Shown here one piece after another: positions 22,053 to 29,316 of a DNA stretch of 41,979 bases. Source of the stretch: Microbacteriaceae bacterium. GTDB lineage: Bacteria > Actinomycetota > Actinomycetes > Actinomycetales > Microbacteriaceae. The position numbers and the translations under genes are program-made. Under the pieces are notes generated by a model, which saw nothing but the letters and a program-made list of their open reading frames with translations, searched no databases and had not been told where the DNA came from. Numbering within the stretch: the stretch's first letter is position 1; each line of letters opens with the position of its first letter. The stretch covers positions 1-41,979 of the forward strand of contig JAODAT010000046.1 of assembly GCA_025463565.1 (NCBI GenBank). The letters run 5' to 3'.

Positions 22053-23203
22053 GAGCGCGACCGTGATGCGGCGAGGACGCGCTGCACGATCTCGGCGCGG
22101 GCCGGTTTGCCAGATGAGGTACGGGGGAAGGGGTCGAGTACATACCACCGGCGCGGCAGGTGTGTGGGGGCGAGTAAGGCGGCGGCGCTCAGACGGATCG
22201 CAGCTAGATCGACGGGGGGGAAACTTGGATCGGGTTCGATCGCGGCCGCGACGAGTGCGCCGATGTCCGGGACCGGGAGTCCGAAGACGACGCTGTCGCT
22301 GACGCCTGGTAGCGATCGCAAGGCCGTCTCAACTTCTGTGGGGACGACCGTCGCGGATGCGGTCAGGATGCGTCCGTCGGAGCGTCCCTGGATCGCGATC
22401 CGACCGCCATCCATCCGAGCCAGATCGCCAACCGTGCACCACCCGTTCTGATCCGTTCTGAATGGCCCATCGCCCGTAAGGTAACCGGCCGAGACATAGG
22501 CGGAGCAGACCCACAGCTCTCCATCCCTGATGTCGATCTGCGCTCCGGGGAATGGCCGCAGCCCGTTGCCGTGGTCGACGGCCACGAATGACAGTTCGGC
22601 GGCTCCGTAGTAGTTCACGACCCGGATGCCCAGATGGCCCGCTTGTTCCCACAGCGCGGGGTCGAGATCACTGCCGCCAACCAACGCCATTCGCAGTCGA
22701 GAGGGCGCTCCCGATTGGATTGCGGCCAGTACCAGACGGAGCGCATGCGGCGTGCCATGAAAGAGCGTTGCATCTTGGAAGTCGCGTGCGGCCACCGCAC
22801 TCGATGAGGGTAACGCGAGCACGAGACCGGTCCGGATTGAATGGGCGATGGAAAAAAGCGAGAGAGAAGAGGCCGGCGGCGAGGGCAGATAGAGCACGTC
22901 CCCGGGGGTTACCTCCATCACGGCATCGACGACGGGGAACGATGCAGACCACGATTCTTCCGAACGCATCACGATACGGGGCTGCCCGCTACTTCCCGAG
23001 GTCGAGGTTGCCCACGCCGCATCGGGTCGCGCCGCAGCGGTCATTGCCGCATGCCGGACGACGTCCCATTGACTCTTCGGCCAACGCGGATCTCCGACCA
23101 ACGGAATTGCGCCGGCAGCGCGAACCCTCATTACTTCCGCCACGACGTCCGGACCGTTGCCCATCACCGGAACTATTCGACCCTCCCGAATGGGCAGACT
23201 CAC
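22049..23203 (-). CDS. Short AMP-forming acyl-CoA ligase-like enzyme in the biotin operon
   Basis: A 384-residue adenylate-forming enzyme, much shorter than the usual 480-560 residues. The P-loop core STSGSSGQPR is at about residue 67, YYGAAELSFVAV matches motif A5, GDLARMDGGRIAIQGRSDGRI matches A7/A8, and PRTSSGKPARAE near the C-terminus carries the A10 Lys. The part before the P-loop is only about 66 residues. GTG at 23203 overlaps the bioY stop (GTGA), fixing the start. It should activate a carboxylic acid as acyl-AMP and perhaps acyl-CoA. Position between bioY and a thiolase recalls B. subtilis YhfT. A substrate related to pimelate or a biotin derivative is inference. Confidence 0.85.
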   Translation of the reverse strand: MSLPIREGRIVPVMGNGPDVVAEVMRVRAAGAIPLVGDPRWPKSQWDVVRHAAMTAAARPDAAWATSTSGSSGQPRIVMRSEESWSASFPVVDAVMEVTPGDVLYLPSPPASSLSLFSIAHSIRTGLVLALPSSSAVAARDFQDATLFHGTPHALRLVLAAIQSGAPSRLRMALVGGSDLDPALWEQAGHLGIRVVNYYGAAELSFVAVDHGNGLRPFPGAQIDIRDGELWVCSAYVSAGYLTGDGPFRTDQNGWCTVGDLARMDGGRIAIQGRSDGRILTASATVVPTEVETALRSLPGVSDSVVFGLPVPDIGALVAAAIEPDPSFPPVDLAAIRLSAAALLAPTHLPRRWYVLDPFPRTSSGKPARAEIVQRVLAASRSRS

Positions 23204-23835
23204 TGCTTCATATCCTCGGGAGACTCGCGCAGGATCCCGGTCTCCGAGTCCGGCTGCGACCGCTCCGATGACTCTTCCTTCCCGAGGCGCCGGAATGCTC
23301 GTGGGTACGCTCGGACAAGAGCCATCGTGATCGCGGCGGCGATAACGACCTTGGTCACGTCGCCGGGTAGGAAGACCGCGCTTTGGAGGGCCACGGCCCC
23401 GACGGGTAAGCGGGTGACCAGGGCCTGCAGGGGGATACCAAAGGCATACACGGTGAGAATGCCCCCGACCACCAACCCCAGAACCGTCCGGACCCATGTC
23501 AATCGGCGACCCGAGCGCACGATGGCACCGATGACGAATGCGCCGGCGACCCAACCTGCCAGGTAGCCCGCCGAGGGGCCAACGAACACGCCGAGGCCCC
23601 CGCGGCCGCCCGAAAGGAGGGGGAGGCCCAGCGCGACGAGGGCGAGGAAGGTGATCATCGACAGTGCTCCGCGCAGCGGTCCGAGAATGGCGCCTGCGAG
23701 CATCACGCCCAGCGTTTGCGCTGTGATTGGAACAGAGCCCGCGACGGATATCCCCCCAGGCAGGCCAAGAACGGCGACGATGCCGGCGAAGACGGCGATG
23801 CGTGCAATATCTGTCGTGGTGAAACGAGAAGGCAC
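23200..23835 (-). CDS. bioY: BioY, substrate-binding S-component of the biotin transporter
   Basis: A 211-residue membrane protein with about six helices. Typical BioY features are GSVPITAQTLGVMLAGAILG in the first third and FVGPSAGYLAGWVAGAFVIG in the middle. It binds biotin in the membrane and works with BioMN. The GTG at 23835 is chosen because AGGAG lies 7 nt upstream; a longer frame to 23904 would run through the regulator boxes. The last about 35 residues are hydrophilic and charged (KEESSERSQPDSETG), longer than in many BioY proteins. It is the first gene of the operon, about 40 bp after two BioQ-like boxes. Confidence 0.93.
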   Translation of the reverse strand: MPSRFTTTDIARIAVFAGIVAVLGLPGGISVAGSVPITAQTLGVMLAGAILGPLRGALSMITFLALVALGLPLLSGGRGGLGVFVGPSAGYLAGWVAGAFVIGAIVRSGRRLTWVRTVLGLVVGGILTVYAFGIPLQALVTRLPVGAVALQSAVFLPGDVTKVVIAAAITMALVRAYPRAFRRLGKEESSERSQPDSETGILRESPEDMKQ

Positions 23836-23875
23836 GTACGGGCTCCTGCGGTTTAGATCGAAACAAATGCTGACT

Positions 23876-23903
23876 TGAACGGCGTTCACTTGAACGCTGT
23901 TCA
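23876..23903. promoter_or_regulatory. Two BioQ-type operators between bioY and bioQ
   Basis: TGAACGGCGTTCA (23876-23888) and TGAACGCTGTTCA (23891-23903) are perfect 5-3-5 palindromes whose centres are 15 bp apart. They resemble the TGAAC-N3-GTTAC motif reported for BioQ in Corynebacterium. Adjoining TATAGT (23905-23910), they cover the promoter region of the regulator gene and lie upstream of bioY, so one protein can control both directions. Confidence 0.82.
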
Positions 23904-23904
23904 C

Positions 23905-23910
23905 TATAGT
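23905..23910 (+). promoter_or_regulatory. -10 box for bioQ (leaderless layout)
   Basis: TATAGT ends 6 nt before the ATG at 23917. The intervening AGGAGG touches the ATG, too close to serve as its ribosome site. Confidence 0.55.
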
Positions 23911-23916
23911 AGGAGG

Positions 23917-24567
23917 ATGCCGGAGTCAAACAACGTGCGACCGTCCGGTGGGCGACACTCCAAGGAAGATGTCGCAGCAACGGCACTGCTGATCCTCGAC
24001 CAATTCGGGCTGCCCGACCTCACGATGCGACGCCTCGCCTCTGCCCTGGATGTGCAGCCGGGCGCCTTGTACTGGCATTACCCAAACAAGCAGGCGCTCA
24101 TCGCAGAACTTGCTGATCGAATCCTGGCTCCCGCTGTCCTTTTCACGGACGAAAGTCAGGGCTGGGAAGGGCGCACCCAGGCCGCCGCCGCGCGCCTCCG
24201 AGATGCACTTTTGGCCTATCGCGACGGCGCGGAAGTGGTGACCAGCACGCTTGCCATTGGACTCGGCGCGACGGATCTCATCGAACTGTTCGCCGCGTCC
24301 ATCAGAAACGGCGGCTTCGACCCGCGGACTGCACGGCGCGCTTCAACCGCGCTCGTGCATCTAGTCCTTGGACACGTCGGCCAGGAGCAGCAACGACTTC
24401 AATACGACGGCCTCGGCGTGGTTGTCGATGGCGCTAGACCCGAAGACGCGCGTCGGGAGACGGAGCAGGATGACTCATTCGCCTTCGGGGTCGCGCTGCT
24501 CATTCGCGGTCTGACAGCTCTAGAAGCCGACCTCACATCAGCTGATCGGTTCGTCTGGGACCGTTAA
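23917..24567 (+). CDS. bioQ: BioQ-like TetR regulator of biotin uptake
   Basis: A 216-residue TetR-family protein. GRHSKEDVAATALLILDQFG begins the DNA-binding domain and the recognition helix is LDVQPGALYWHYPNKQAL. The remaining two thirds are helical. BioQ represses biotin synthesis and transport genes in corynebacteria and mycobacteria, indirectly responding to biotin status through BirA. Identity rests on the divergent bioY operon and the two TGAAC-N3-GTTCA boxes rather than on the protein alone. ATG at 23917 is preferred to TTG codons inside the boxes; TATAGT lies 6 nt upstream, giving a leaderless mRNA. Confidence 0.8.
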   Translation: MPESNNVRPSGGRHSKEDVAATALLILDQFGLPDLTMRRLASALDVQPGALYWHYPNKQALIAELADRILAPAVLFTDESQGWEGRTQAAAARLRDALLAYRDGAEVVTSTLAIGLGATDLIELFAASIRNGGFDPRTARRASTALVHLVLGHVGQEQQRLQYDGLGVVVDGARPEDARRETEQDDSFAFGVALLIRGLTALEADLTSADRFVWDR

Positions 24568-24809
24568 TTGAGCGCCGGCCGTCTGTTGCGAGTCTCTTCG
24601 ATCGTGGACTGCCAAGGCGATCGATCACACTGCTACACGACGCGTCACACGACTAGGCCAGCGACATTGCACGACATCAATCTCGGATTCCTCCGCACTC
24701 GATTCATCGCTCCACGATTTAGGACTAGGCAGTTCGATCTCGTCGATACACTGAAGATGCGCAGGAGGACCTACAGCTGGCTCCAGCTGGTTGCACAGGG
24801 AGGATCGAC
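24568..24809 (+). other. Intergenic region between bioQ and the small zinc-ribbon gene
   Basis: These 242 bp are clearly less GC-rich than most of the window (35 of 60 bases in 24601-24660). TACACT at 24747-24752 could be a -10 box. No convincing ORF, RNA gene or repeat was seen. Confidence 0.3.
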
Positions 24810-25073
24810 GTGCCGCACGAAAGTGATCCCGAGGAAACCGAACCCAAATTGTCCCAAGCTGTGGACTGGCTCAACGCCAAGCTCCTTCCTTATCTGGGAC
24901 CTCCCGAGTTGGGTCCGTACGATGCCGAATCACCCGTACCGGAATCGGCGCATCCATGTCCGATTTGCGGCCATCCAATGGTGGAACATCCCTTAGAGGT
25001 AGACGAAGAGACCGGTCACCGGTTCCTGCACCATCCGGACGAGCGTTTTCCTGACGTAATGGAATTCGGGTAA
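24810..25073 (+). CDS. Small protein with a possible zinc-knuckle motif, unknown function
   Basis: An 87-residue acidic protein that I do not recognise. GGGAGGA lies 6 nt before the GTG start, good evidence that it is real. The C-terminal half reads HPCPICGHPMVEHPLEV and then GHRFLHHPDERFPD: one C-x-x-C with nearby His residues that could hold a metal ion. The N-terminal half (SQAVDWLNAKLLPYLGPPELGPY) is predicted helical. No membrane segment or signal is present. It lies at the right end of the less GC-rich block, downstream of bioQ on the same strand. Confidence 0.65.
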   Translation: MPHESDPEETEPKLSQAVDWLNAKLLPYLGPPELGPYDAESPVPESAHPCPICGHPMVEHPLEVDEETGHRFLHHPDERFPDVMEFG

Positions 25074-25150
25074 GGAAGGGACACCACATCTCCATAACCC
25101 CACAACCGCCCGAGATAACCTCGATATAACTCGTTCTCATAGAGTCTCGG

Positions 25151-25188
25151 ATCCCAATGATTCCCTGGGATTTGTGGTAATTCCAGGG
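25151..25188 (+). terminator. Alternative hairpins after the small gene
   Basis: ATCCCA (25151-25156) can pair with TGGGAT (25166-25171), or CCCTGG (25163-25168) with CCAGGG (25183-25188). The two stems exclude each other. There is no long T-run; termination is possible but weakly supported. Confidence 0.3.
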
Positions 25189-25203
25189 GGCTCAGGGATG
25201 CTT

Positions 25204-25220
25204 CGCGCTACTCGACCAAC
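25204..25220 (-). repeat. REP-like fragment at the right edge of the biotin block
   Basis: On the minus strand GTTGGTCGAGTAGCGCG is identical over 17 bases to 35846-35862, then both continue to GAAG after a 5-base difference. It is opposite in orientation to the fragment at 19259. Confidence 0.65.
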
Positions 25221-25229
25221 GCCGGTTTG

Positions 25230-25619
25230 TTAGAGCGCCCTGACGCTGTTATTTCGGGCGTCGTGCGTCAGCTCGACCAGCCCCATCGTCTCGAGCAGCG
25301 GGGGCAGGTACATGCCGAAGCGGCCGCGGTAGCCCTTGCGCAGGCCGTACCAGCCGCCGACCGGGTTGTTCTCGGCGCGACCCCAGGCCTCGACCGTGCC
25401 CTCGGCAGCTGGCTTGTTCTCATCGGCGGCACCGAGCTGAACCCAGTCGCCCTGCTCCTGCAGCCAGGCGTGCAGGTCGGTGATCGCCCGGGCCTGGTAC
25501 TTCAGCCTCGTTGATCCGACGTCGCAGACCAGTTCATCGCCGTCGACGTACATCGTGTACTGCGAGGTGCCGGGTGCCGTGGTCAGCTGCCACGGGTCGT
25601 CTTTCGTTCCTTCAGCCAT
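25230..25619 (-). CDS. Conserved actinobacterial hypothetical protein (DUF6855-like)
   Basis: A 129-residue soluble protein. Its opening MAEGTKDDPWQLTTAPGTS, central VGSTRLKYQARAITDLHAWL and later NPVGGWYGLRKGYRGRFGMY, ending in LTHDARNNSVRAL, match a conserved family in actinobacteria that I recall as DUF6855. No function is known and there is no catalytic motif I recognise. TACGAT ends 6 nt before the ATG, so a leaderless mRNA is likely. It would converge with the SpoU gene if the intervening biotin block were absent. Confidence 0.78.
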   Translation of the reverse strand: MAEGTKDDPWQLTTAPGTSQYTMYVDGDELVCDVGSTRLKYQARAITDLHAWLQEQGDWVQLGAADENKPAAEGTVEAWGRAENNPVGGWYGLRKGYRGRFGMYLPPLLETMGLVELTHDARNNSVRAL

Positions 25620-25625
25620 GGCGCA

Positions 25626-25631
25626 ATCGTA
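25626..25631 (-). promoter_or_regulatory. -10 box for the gene at 25230-25619 (leaderless layout)
   Basis: TACGAT on the minus strand ends 6 nt before the ATG. Confidence 0.45.
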
Positions 25632-25661
25632 ACTGGTTGGTTACGGTTGCCGCTAGATCTA

Positions 25662-27452
25662 TCAGACCAGCAATTGGTGCTTCGCGAGATCCTTGTACAG
25701 CGGCGTGCTCTTCACCAGTTCGGAATGCGTTCCGATGCCGACGACCTGCCCGTGGTCGATCACCACGATCTGGTCGGAGTCGACCACCGTCGAGAGGCGG
25801 TGCGCGATCACGATCAGCGTGCGACTCTCCGCCACGGCATCGATCGCGTCGCGCAGCAGCTGCTCGTTGAGGCCGTCGAGACTCGACGTGGATTCGTCCA
25901 GCAGCAGGATGGGCGGGGCCGAGAGCAGGGTTCGCGCGATGGCGAGACGCTGCCGCTCTCCGCCGGATAGCATCACGCCCTCCTCGCCGACCGCGGCATC
26001 CAGCCCCTTGTCGGTGCGCTCGAGCACCTCGGTGAGGTTCACGTCGTGCAGAACTTGGATGCACTGCTCGTCAGTGGCGTTCGGCGTGCCGAGGGTGAGG
26101 TTGTCACGAAGCGAACCCGCGAGCACCGGCGCGTCCTGTTCGACATAGCCGATCTGCGCCCGCAGCGCCTCACGGTCGATGCCCCGGATGTCGACCCCGT
26201 TCAGGCGCACGACCCCGGAGTTCGGATCGTAGAAGCGCTCGATGAGCGCGAGGACCGTGCTCTTGCCGGCTCCGCTCGGTCCGACGAGGGCCGTGCGCTG
26301 GCCACGCGGGGCGGCGAAGGAGATGCCGTGAAGCACCTCCAACGGTTCGGTGGGATCGGGATAGCCGAACCGCACGTTCTCGAAGCTGATCGCGGCATCC
26401 GTGTGAACGGGCGCGGCCGGCTCGATCGAGTCGTCGAGCTGCTTCTCCGACGGCAGGGCGATGATCTCCTCGATACGACCGAGCGCCCCGAGCGACTGGT
26501 TGACGGAGTTGAACGCCCCGAAGGCCTGGCCGAGCGGCATCACGAGCATGAACAGGAAGAACACGAAGGCGACCAGGTGCGCGATGGTGAGCGCACCACT
26601 GGCGACCCGGTAGCCGCCGACGCCGAGTACCACGAGCAGGGAGACCTGAAGCGCAATGTTTGCGATCGGCACGACCAGGGCGGACACCTTTGCGACGGTG
26701 ATGCCCTGCTCCCATGCCCCGTGCGCGTCGTTCTCGATGGCCTTGATCTCACGGTCGGTCGCGTTGGAGGCGCGCACGGTGCGGATCGCGCCGAGCGCGC
26801 GCTCGACCGAGGAGGCCAGATCGCCGACCTTCTCCTGCTGCTTACGGCTCGCGACGCGCACCCGCGAGCCGAGGGATACGACGGCCAGCACCGACACCGC
26901 GATCACCAGCACGGTGAGACCGAGCAACACCGGGTCGATGACGATCATCGCGATCAGGGCACCGACGAAAATGAGCGCACCGCCGATCGCGTCGACGAGA
27001 CCCTGGGTGAGCACGGCGTACAGCAGCGTGGTATCGGCGCCCACGCGCGAGACCAGGTCGCCGGTGCGCCTGGTGTCGAATTCGCTGATCGGCAGCCACA
27101 GCATCCGGCGCACCAGTCGGCGACGGGCGGACAGCACGACGCTGGTACCGGTTCGCTGCAGCAGGTAGTGCTGCATGCCGCTCAGCAGGGCGGAGAGCAC
27201 GACCAGACCGACCAGCAGATAGACGAGGATGCCGAGGGATTGCCCCTTCTGCACGACGGTGATGACGTTGCTCACGAGCAGTGGCTGGCCGAGAGAGGTG
27301 CCCGCGCCGACGATGCTGAGCGCGATGACCACCCCGAGTACCCCGCGGTGCTCCCGCAGGTACGGGAACAGCTGCCGGATGCTCGCCCGCGGCCCGTCGC
27401 CCTTCTTCGGTCGGGCGAACGGGTTTCTCGATCGGGGTTCTGCGGTACTCAC
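25662..27452 (-). CDS. ABC exporter with fused membrane and ATPase domains (ABCB/MsbA type)
   Basis: A 596-residue half-transporter that should act as a dimer. About six membrane helices lie in residues 25-325, followed by the nucleotide-binding domain: Walker A LVGPSGAGKSTVLAL, Q-loop GYVEQDAPVLAG, signature MLSGGERQRLAIARTL, Walker B ILLLDESTSSLD and the His switch in IVIAHRLSTVVD. Such proteins export lipids, drugs or peptides. The GTG at 27452 follows TAAGCT by 6 nt. It is divergent from another ABC system at 27536, and no regulator gene is adjacent. The substrate is unknown. Confidence 0.92.
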   Translation of the reverse strand: MSTAEPRSRNPFARPKKGDGPRASIRQLFPYLREHRGVLGVVIALSIVGAGTSLGQPLLVSNVITVVQKGQSLGILVYLLVGLVVLSALLSGMQHYLLQRTGTSVVLSARRRLVRRMLWLPISEFDTRRTGDLVSRVGADTTLLYAVLTQGLVDAIGGALIFVGALIAMIVIDPVLLGLTVLVIAVSVLAVVSLGSRVRVASRKQQEKVGDLASSVERALGAIRTVRASNATDREIKAIENDAHGAWEQGITVAKVSALVVPIANIALQVSLLVVLGVGGYRVASGALTIAHLVAFVFFLFMLVMPLGQAFGAFNSVNQSLGALGRIEEIIALPSEKQLDDSIEPAAPVHTDAAISFENVRFGYPDPTEPLEVLHGISFAAPRGQRTALVGPSGAGKSTVLALIERFYDPNSGVVRLNGVDIRGIDREALRAQIGYVEQDAPVLAGSLRDNLTLGTPNATDEQCIQVLHDVNLTEVLERTDKGLDAAVGEEGVMLSGGERQRLAIARTLLSAPPILLLDESTSSLDGLNEQLLRDAIDAVAESRTLIVIAHRLSTVVDSDQIVVIDHGQVVGIGTHSELVKSTPLYKDLAKHQLLV

Positions 27453-27458
27453 CCGCCC

Positions 27459-27464
27459 AGCTTA
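27459..27464 (-). promoter_or_regulatory. -10 box for the ABC exporter at 25662-27452 (leaderless layout)
   Basis: TAAGCT on the minus strand ends 6 nt before the GTG. Confidence 0.4.
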
Positions 27465-27522
27465 TGCAGGCTGGCTGGGTGGTCCGTACTCCTGTGGGAC
27501 TAGTCCGGTCGGTGCCCTTCGT

Positions 27523-27528
27523 TACTGT
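27523..27528 (+). promoter_or_regulatory. -10 box for the ABC ATPase at 27536 (leaderless layout)
   Basis: TACTGT ends 7 nt before the ATG at 27536. A GTGGAG ribosome-like sequence also overlaps this gap. Confidence 0.4.
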
Positions 27529-27535
27529 GGAGACC

Positions 27536-28477
27536 ATGCCAACGCCCGTCATCTCCGCCCCTGTGATTGTCGCATCCGGGCTCACGAAGAAATACAAAGG
27601 CCTGGCCGCCGTCGACGGCATCAGCTTCGAGGTCGCACCAGGGGAGTCCTTCGGGCTGCTCGGTCCGAACGGTGCTGGCAAGTCGACGACGATGCGGATG
27701 GTGGGCGCCGTCTCCACGCGCACGAGCGGAACCTTGAGCATCCTGGGCCTCGATCCCAACCGCCACGGTCCGGAGGTGCGCGCCCAGCTGGGCGTGGTTC
27801 CGCAACAGGACAACCTCGACATGGAACTGCGGGTGCGCGACAACCTCATCGTCTACGGACGTTACTTCGGCATCAGCAACCGTGCGGCCGGGAAGAAGGC
27901 CGACGAGCTGCTCGAGTTCGCCCAGCTCTCCGACCGTGCGAAGTCGAAGGTCGACGACCTCTCCGGCGGCATGAAGCGCCGGCTCACCATCGCCCGCTCG
28001 CTGATGAACGACCCACGGGTGCTGCTGCTCGACGAGCCGACCACCGGGCTCGACCCGCAGGCTCGGCATATTCTCTGGGACCGCCTGTTCCGACTGAAGG
28101 AGCAGGGCACGACCCTCGTGCTGACCACCCACTACATGGATGAGGCCGAGCAGCTCTGCGACCGGCTCATCGTCGTCGACAAGGGAACGATCATGGCCGA
28201 GGGGTCGCCCGCGGCGCTGATCCGCGAATACTCTACGCGTGAGGTGGTGGAGCTGCGTTTCGGGTCTGACCGGAACGCGGAGGTGGCGCTGCAGCTCGCC
28301 GGGCTGGGAGAGAGGATCGAGGTGCTGCCCGACCGCGTTCTCATTTACGCGGATGACGGCGACGCAATCCTCGCGCACGTGGCGGCGGCCGGCCTTGAGC
28401 CGGTCACCAGCCTGGTGCGGCGTTCGAGCCTCGAAGACGTGTTCCTGCGGCTTACCGGGCGGAGCCTGATCGAATGA
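27536..28477 (+). CDS. ABC-2 exporter ATPase (DrrA/NodI type)
   Basis: A 313-residue ATP-binding subunit. Walker A is LLGPNGAGKSTTMRMV, the Q-loop is GVVPQQDNLDMEL, the signature LSGGMKRRLTIARSL, Walker B VLLLDEPTTGLDPQ and the switch His is in TTHYMDEAEQL. The C-terminal 90 residues after the ATPase core are typical of DrrA-like proteins. It serves the two permeases that follow. ATG at 27536 is chosen over an upstream frame because the protein begins properly at VISAPVIVASGLTKKY. It overlaps permease 1 by 4 bases. Confidence 0.92.
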   Translation: MPTPVISAPVIVASGLTKKYKGLAAVDGISFEVAPGESFGLLGPNGAGKSTTMRMVGAVSTRTSGTLSILGLDPNRHGPEVRAQLGVVPQQDNLDMELRVRDNLIVYGRYFGISNRAAGKKADELLEFAQLSDRAKSKVDDLSGGMKRRLTIARSLMNDPRVLLLDEPTTGLDPQARHILWDRLFRLKEQGTTLVLTTHYMDEAEQLCDRLIVVDKGTIMAEGSPAALIREYSTREVVELRFGSDRNAEVALQLAGLGERIEVLPDRVLIYADDGDAILAHVAAAGLEPVTSLVRRSSLEDVFLRLTGRSLIE

Positions 28478-29316
28478 CCAGTTCGCGGGTCGAGCCTGTC
28501 GAGACCTCACCAACGCGCTCACTCGCGGCAAAGCCGCGCCGCTGGGGCTCCTGGTACGTCGCGGAGCACCGCCTGCGCGGCATGCGGAGTTACTACAAGA
28601 CGCTCATCGCGACGACCGTCTTCACGCCGTTCATCTACCTGTTCGCCCTGGGTCTCGGCCTCGGCTCGCTGGTGAACCGCGGCTCGGCGGGCGCCTTCGA
28701 CGGTGTCAACTACCTCACCTTCGTTGCCCCCGCGCTGATCGCGTCTGCCGCCTGCACGGCCGCGGTGGAGGAGTGCACCTACCCCGTGCTGATGGGCTTC
28801 AAATGGAACCCGATCTTCTTCGGGATGAACGCCGCGCCGATCACCGGCAACCAGATCACCAACGGCGTGTTCATCGCGGTGATCGGCCGCATCCTTCCGA
28901 CCACTGCCGTGTACTACCTGGCGATGCTGCTGTTCGGCGCGACCCCCTCGCCGTGGAGCGCACTGGAGATCGTGATCGCGACCACCACGGGCATGGCGTT
29001 CGGACTGGTGGTCGCGAGCTACATGGCGGGGGTAGAGACCGACACCGGCCAGCCCGCCATCATCCAGCGGTTCATCGTGGTGCCGCTCTTCCTGTTCTCC
29101 GGCACCTTCTTCCCCCTCACCCAGATGCCGATCTACCTACAGTGGATCGGCTGGTTGTCGCCGCTCTGGCACGGGAGCCAGCTCGGCCGTCTCGCCACCT
29201 ATGGGCTGCTGGAACCCGGCTGGCTGGTCGCCGTGCACGTGCTGTTCCTGCTCGGACTCTGCGTCTTCGGCTGGCTGCGCACCCAGCACGTGGTGACGAA
29301 GAGGTTGAACAAGTGA
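28474..29316 (+). CDS. ABC-2 type permease 1 (NodJ/DrrB family)
   Basis: A 280-residue permease with six hydrophobic segments after a basic N-terminus; the family motif PLFLFSGTFFPLTQMP is followed by the typical LSPLWHGSQLGR. It moves substrate across the membrane with the preceding ATPase, whose stop overlaps its ATG (28474-28477). Residues 3-10 (SSRVEPVETS) look like the translation of a REP-type repeat in frame, so the N-terminus was probably extended or altered by repeat insertion. A second permease starts in its last codon. Confidence 0.9.
   Translation: MTSSRVEPVETSPTRSLAAKPRRWGSWYVAEHRLRGMRSYYKTLIATTVFTPFIYLFALGLGLGSLVNRGSAGAFDGVNYLTFVAPALIASAACTAAVEECTYPVLMGFKWNPIFFGMNAAPITGNQITNGVFIAVIGRILPTTAVYYLAMLLFGATPSPWSALEIVIATTTGMAFGLVVASYMAGVETDTGQPAIIQRFIVVPLFLFSGTFFPLTQMPIYLQWIGWLSPLWHGSQLGRLATYGLLEPGWLVAVHVLFLLGLCVFGWLRTQHVVTKRLNK
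28488..28506 (+). repeat. REP-like fragment inside the permease 1 gene
   Basis: GGTCGAGCCTGTCGAGACC lies within codons 5-11 and encodes part of RVEPVETS. This word and its peptide recur in high-GC actinobacterial genomes (recalled, not searched). Confidence 0.5.

Noticed and set aside
23836-23904. Longer bioY frame starting at 23904
   Set aside because: It would translate through both BioQ boxes, and the GTG at 23835 has a good ribosome site.
23204-23986. Longer ligase frame extending over bioY
   Set aside because: The extension is the antiphase reading of bioY and is Arg-rich without family similarity; the GTGA overlap start fits the other junctions in this operon.
24568-24809. Candidate small ORF from ATG at 24757 before the zinc-ribbon gene
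   Set aside because: It reads through the ribosome site and body of the better-supported gene at 24810 in another frame and lacks family features.
26046-27503. 485-codon plus-strand frame opposite the ABC exporter
   Set aside because: Antisense shadow of a gene with all ABC motifs; composition is Asp/Glu/His/Arg-biased.
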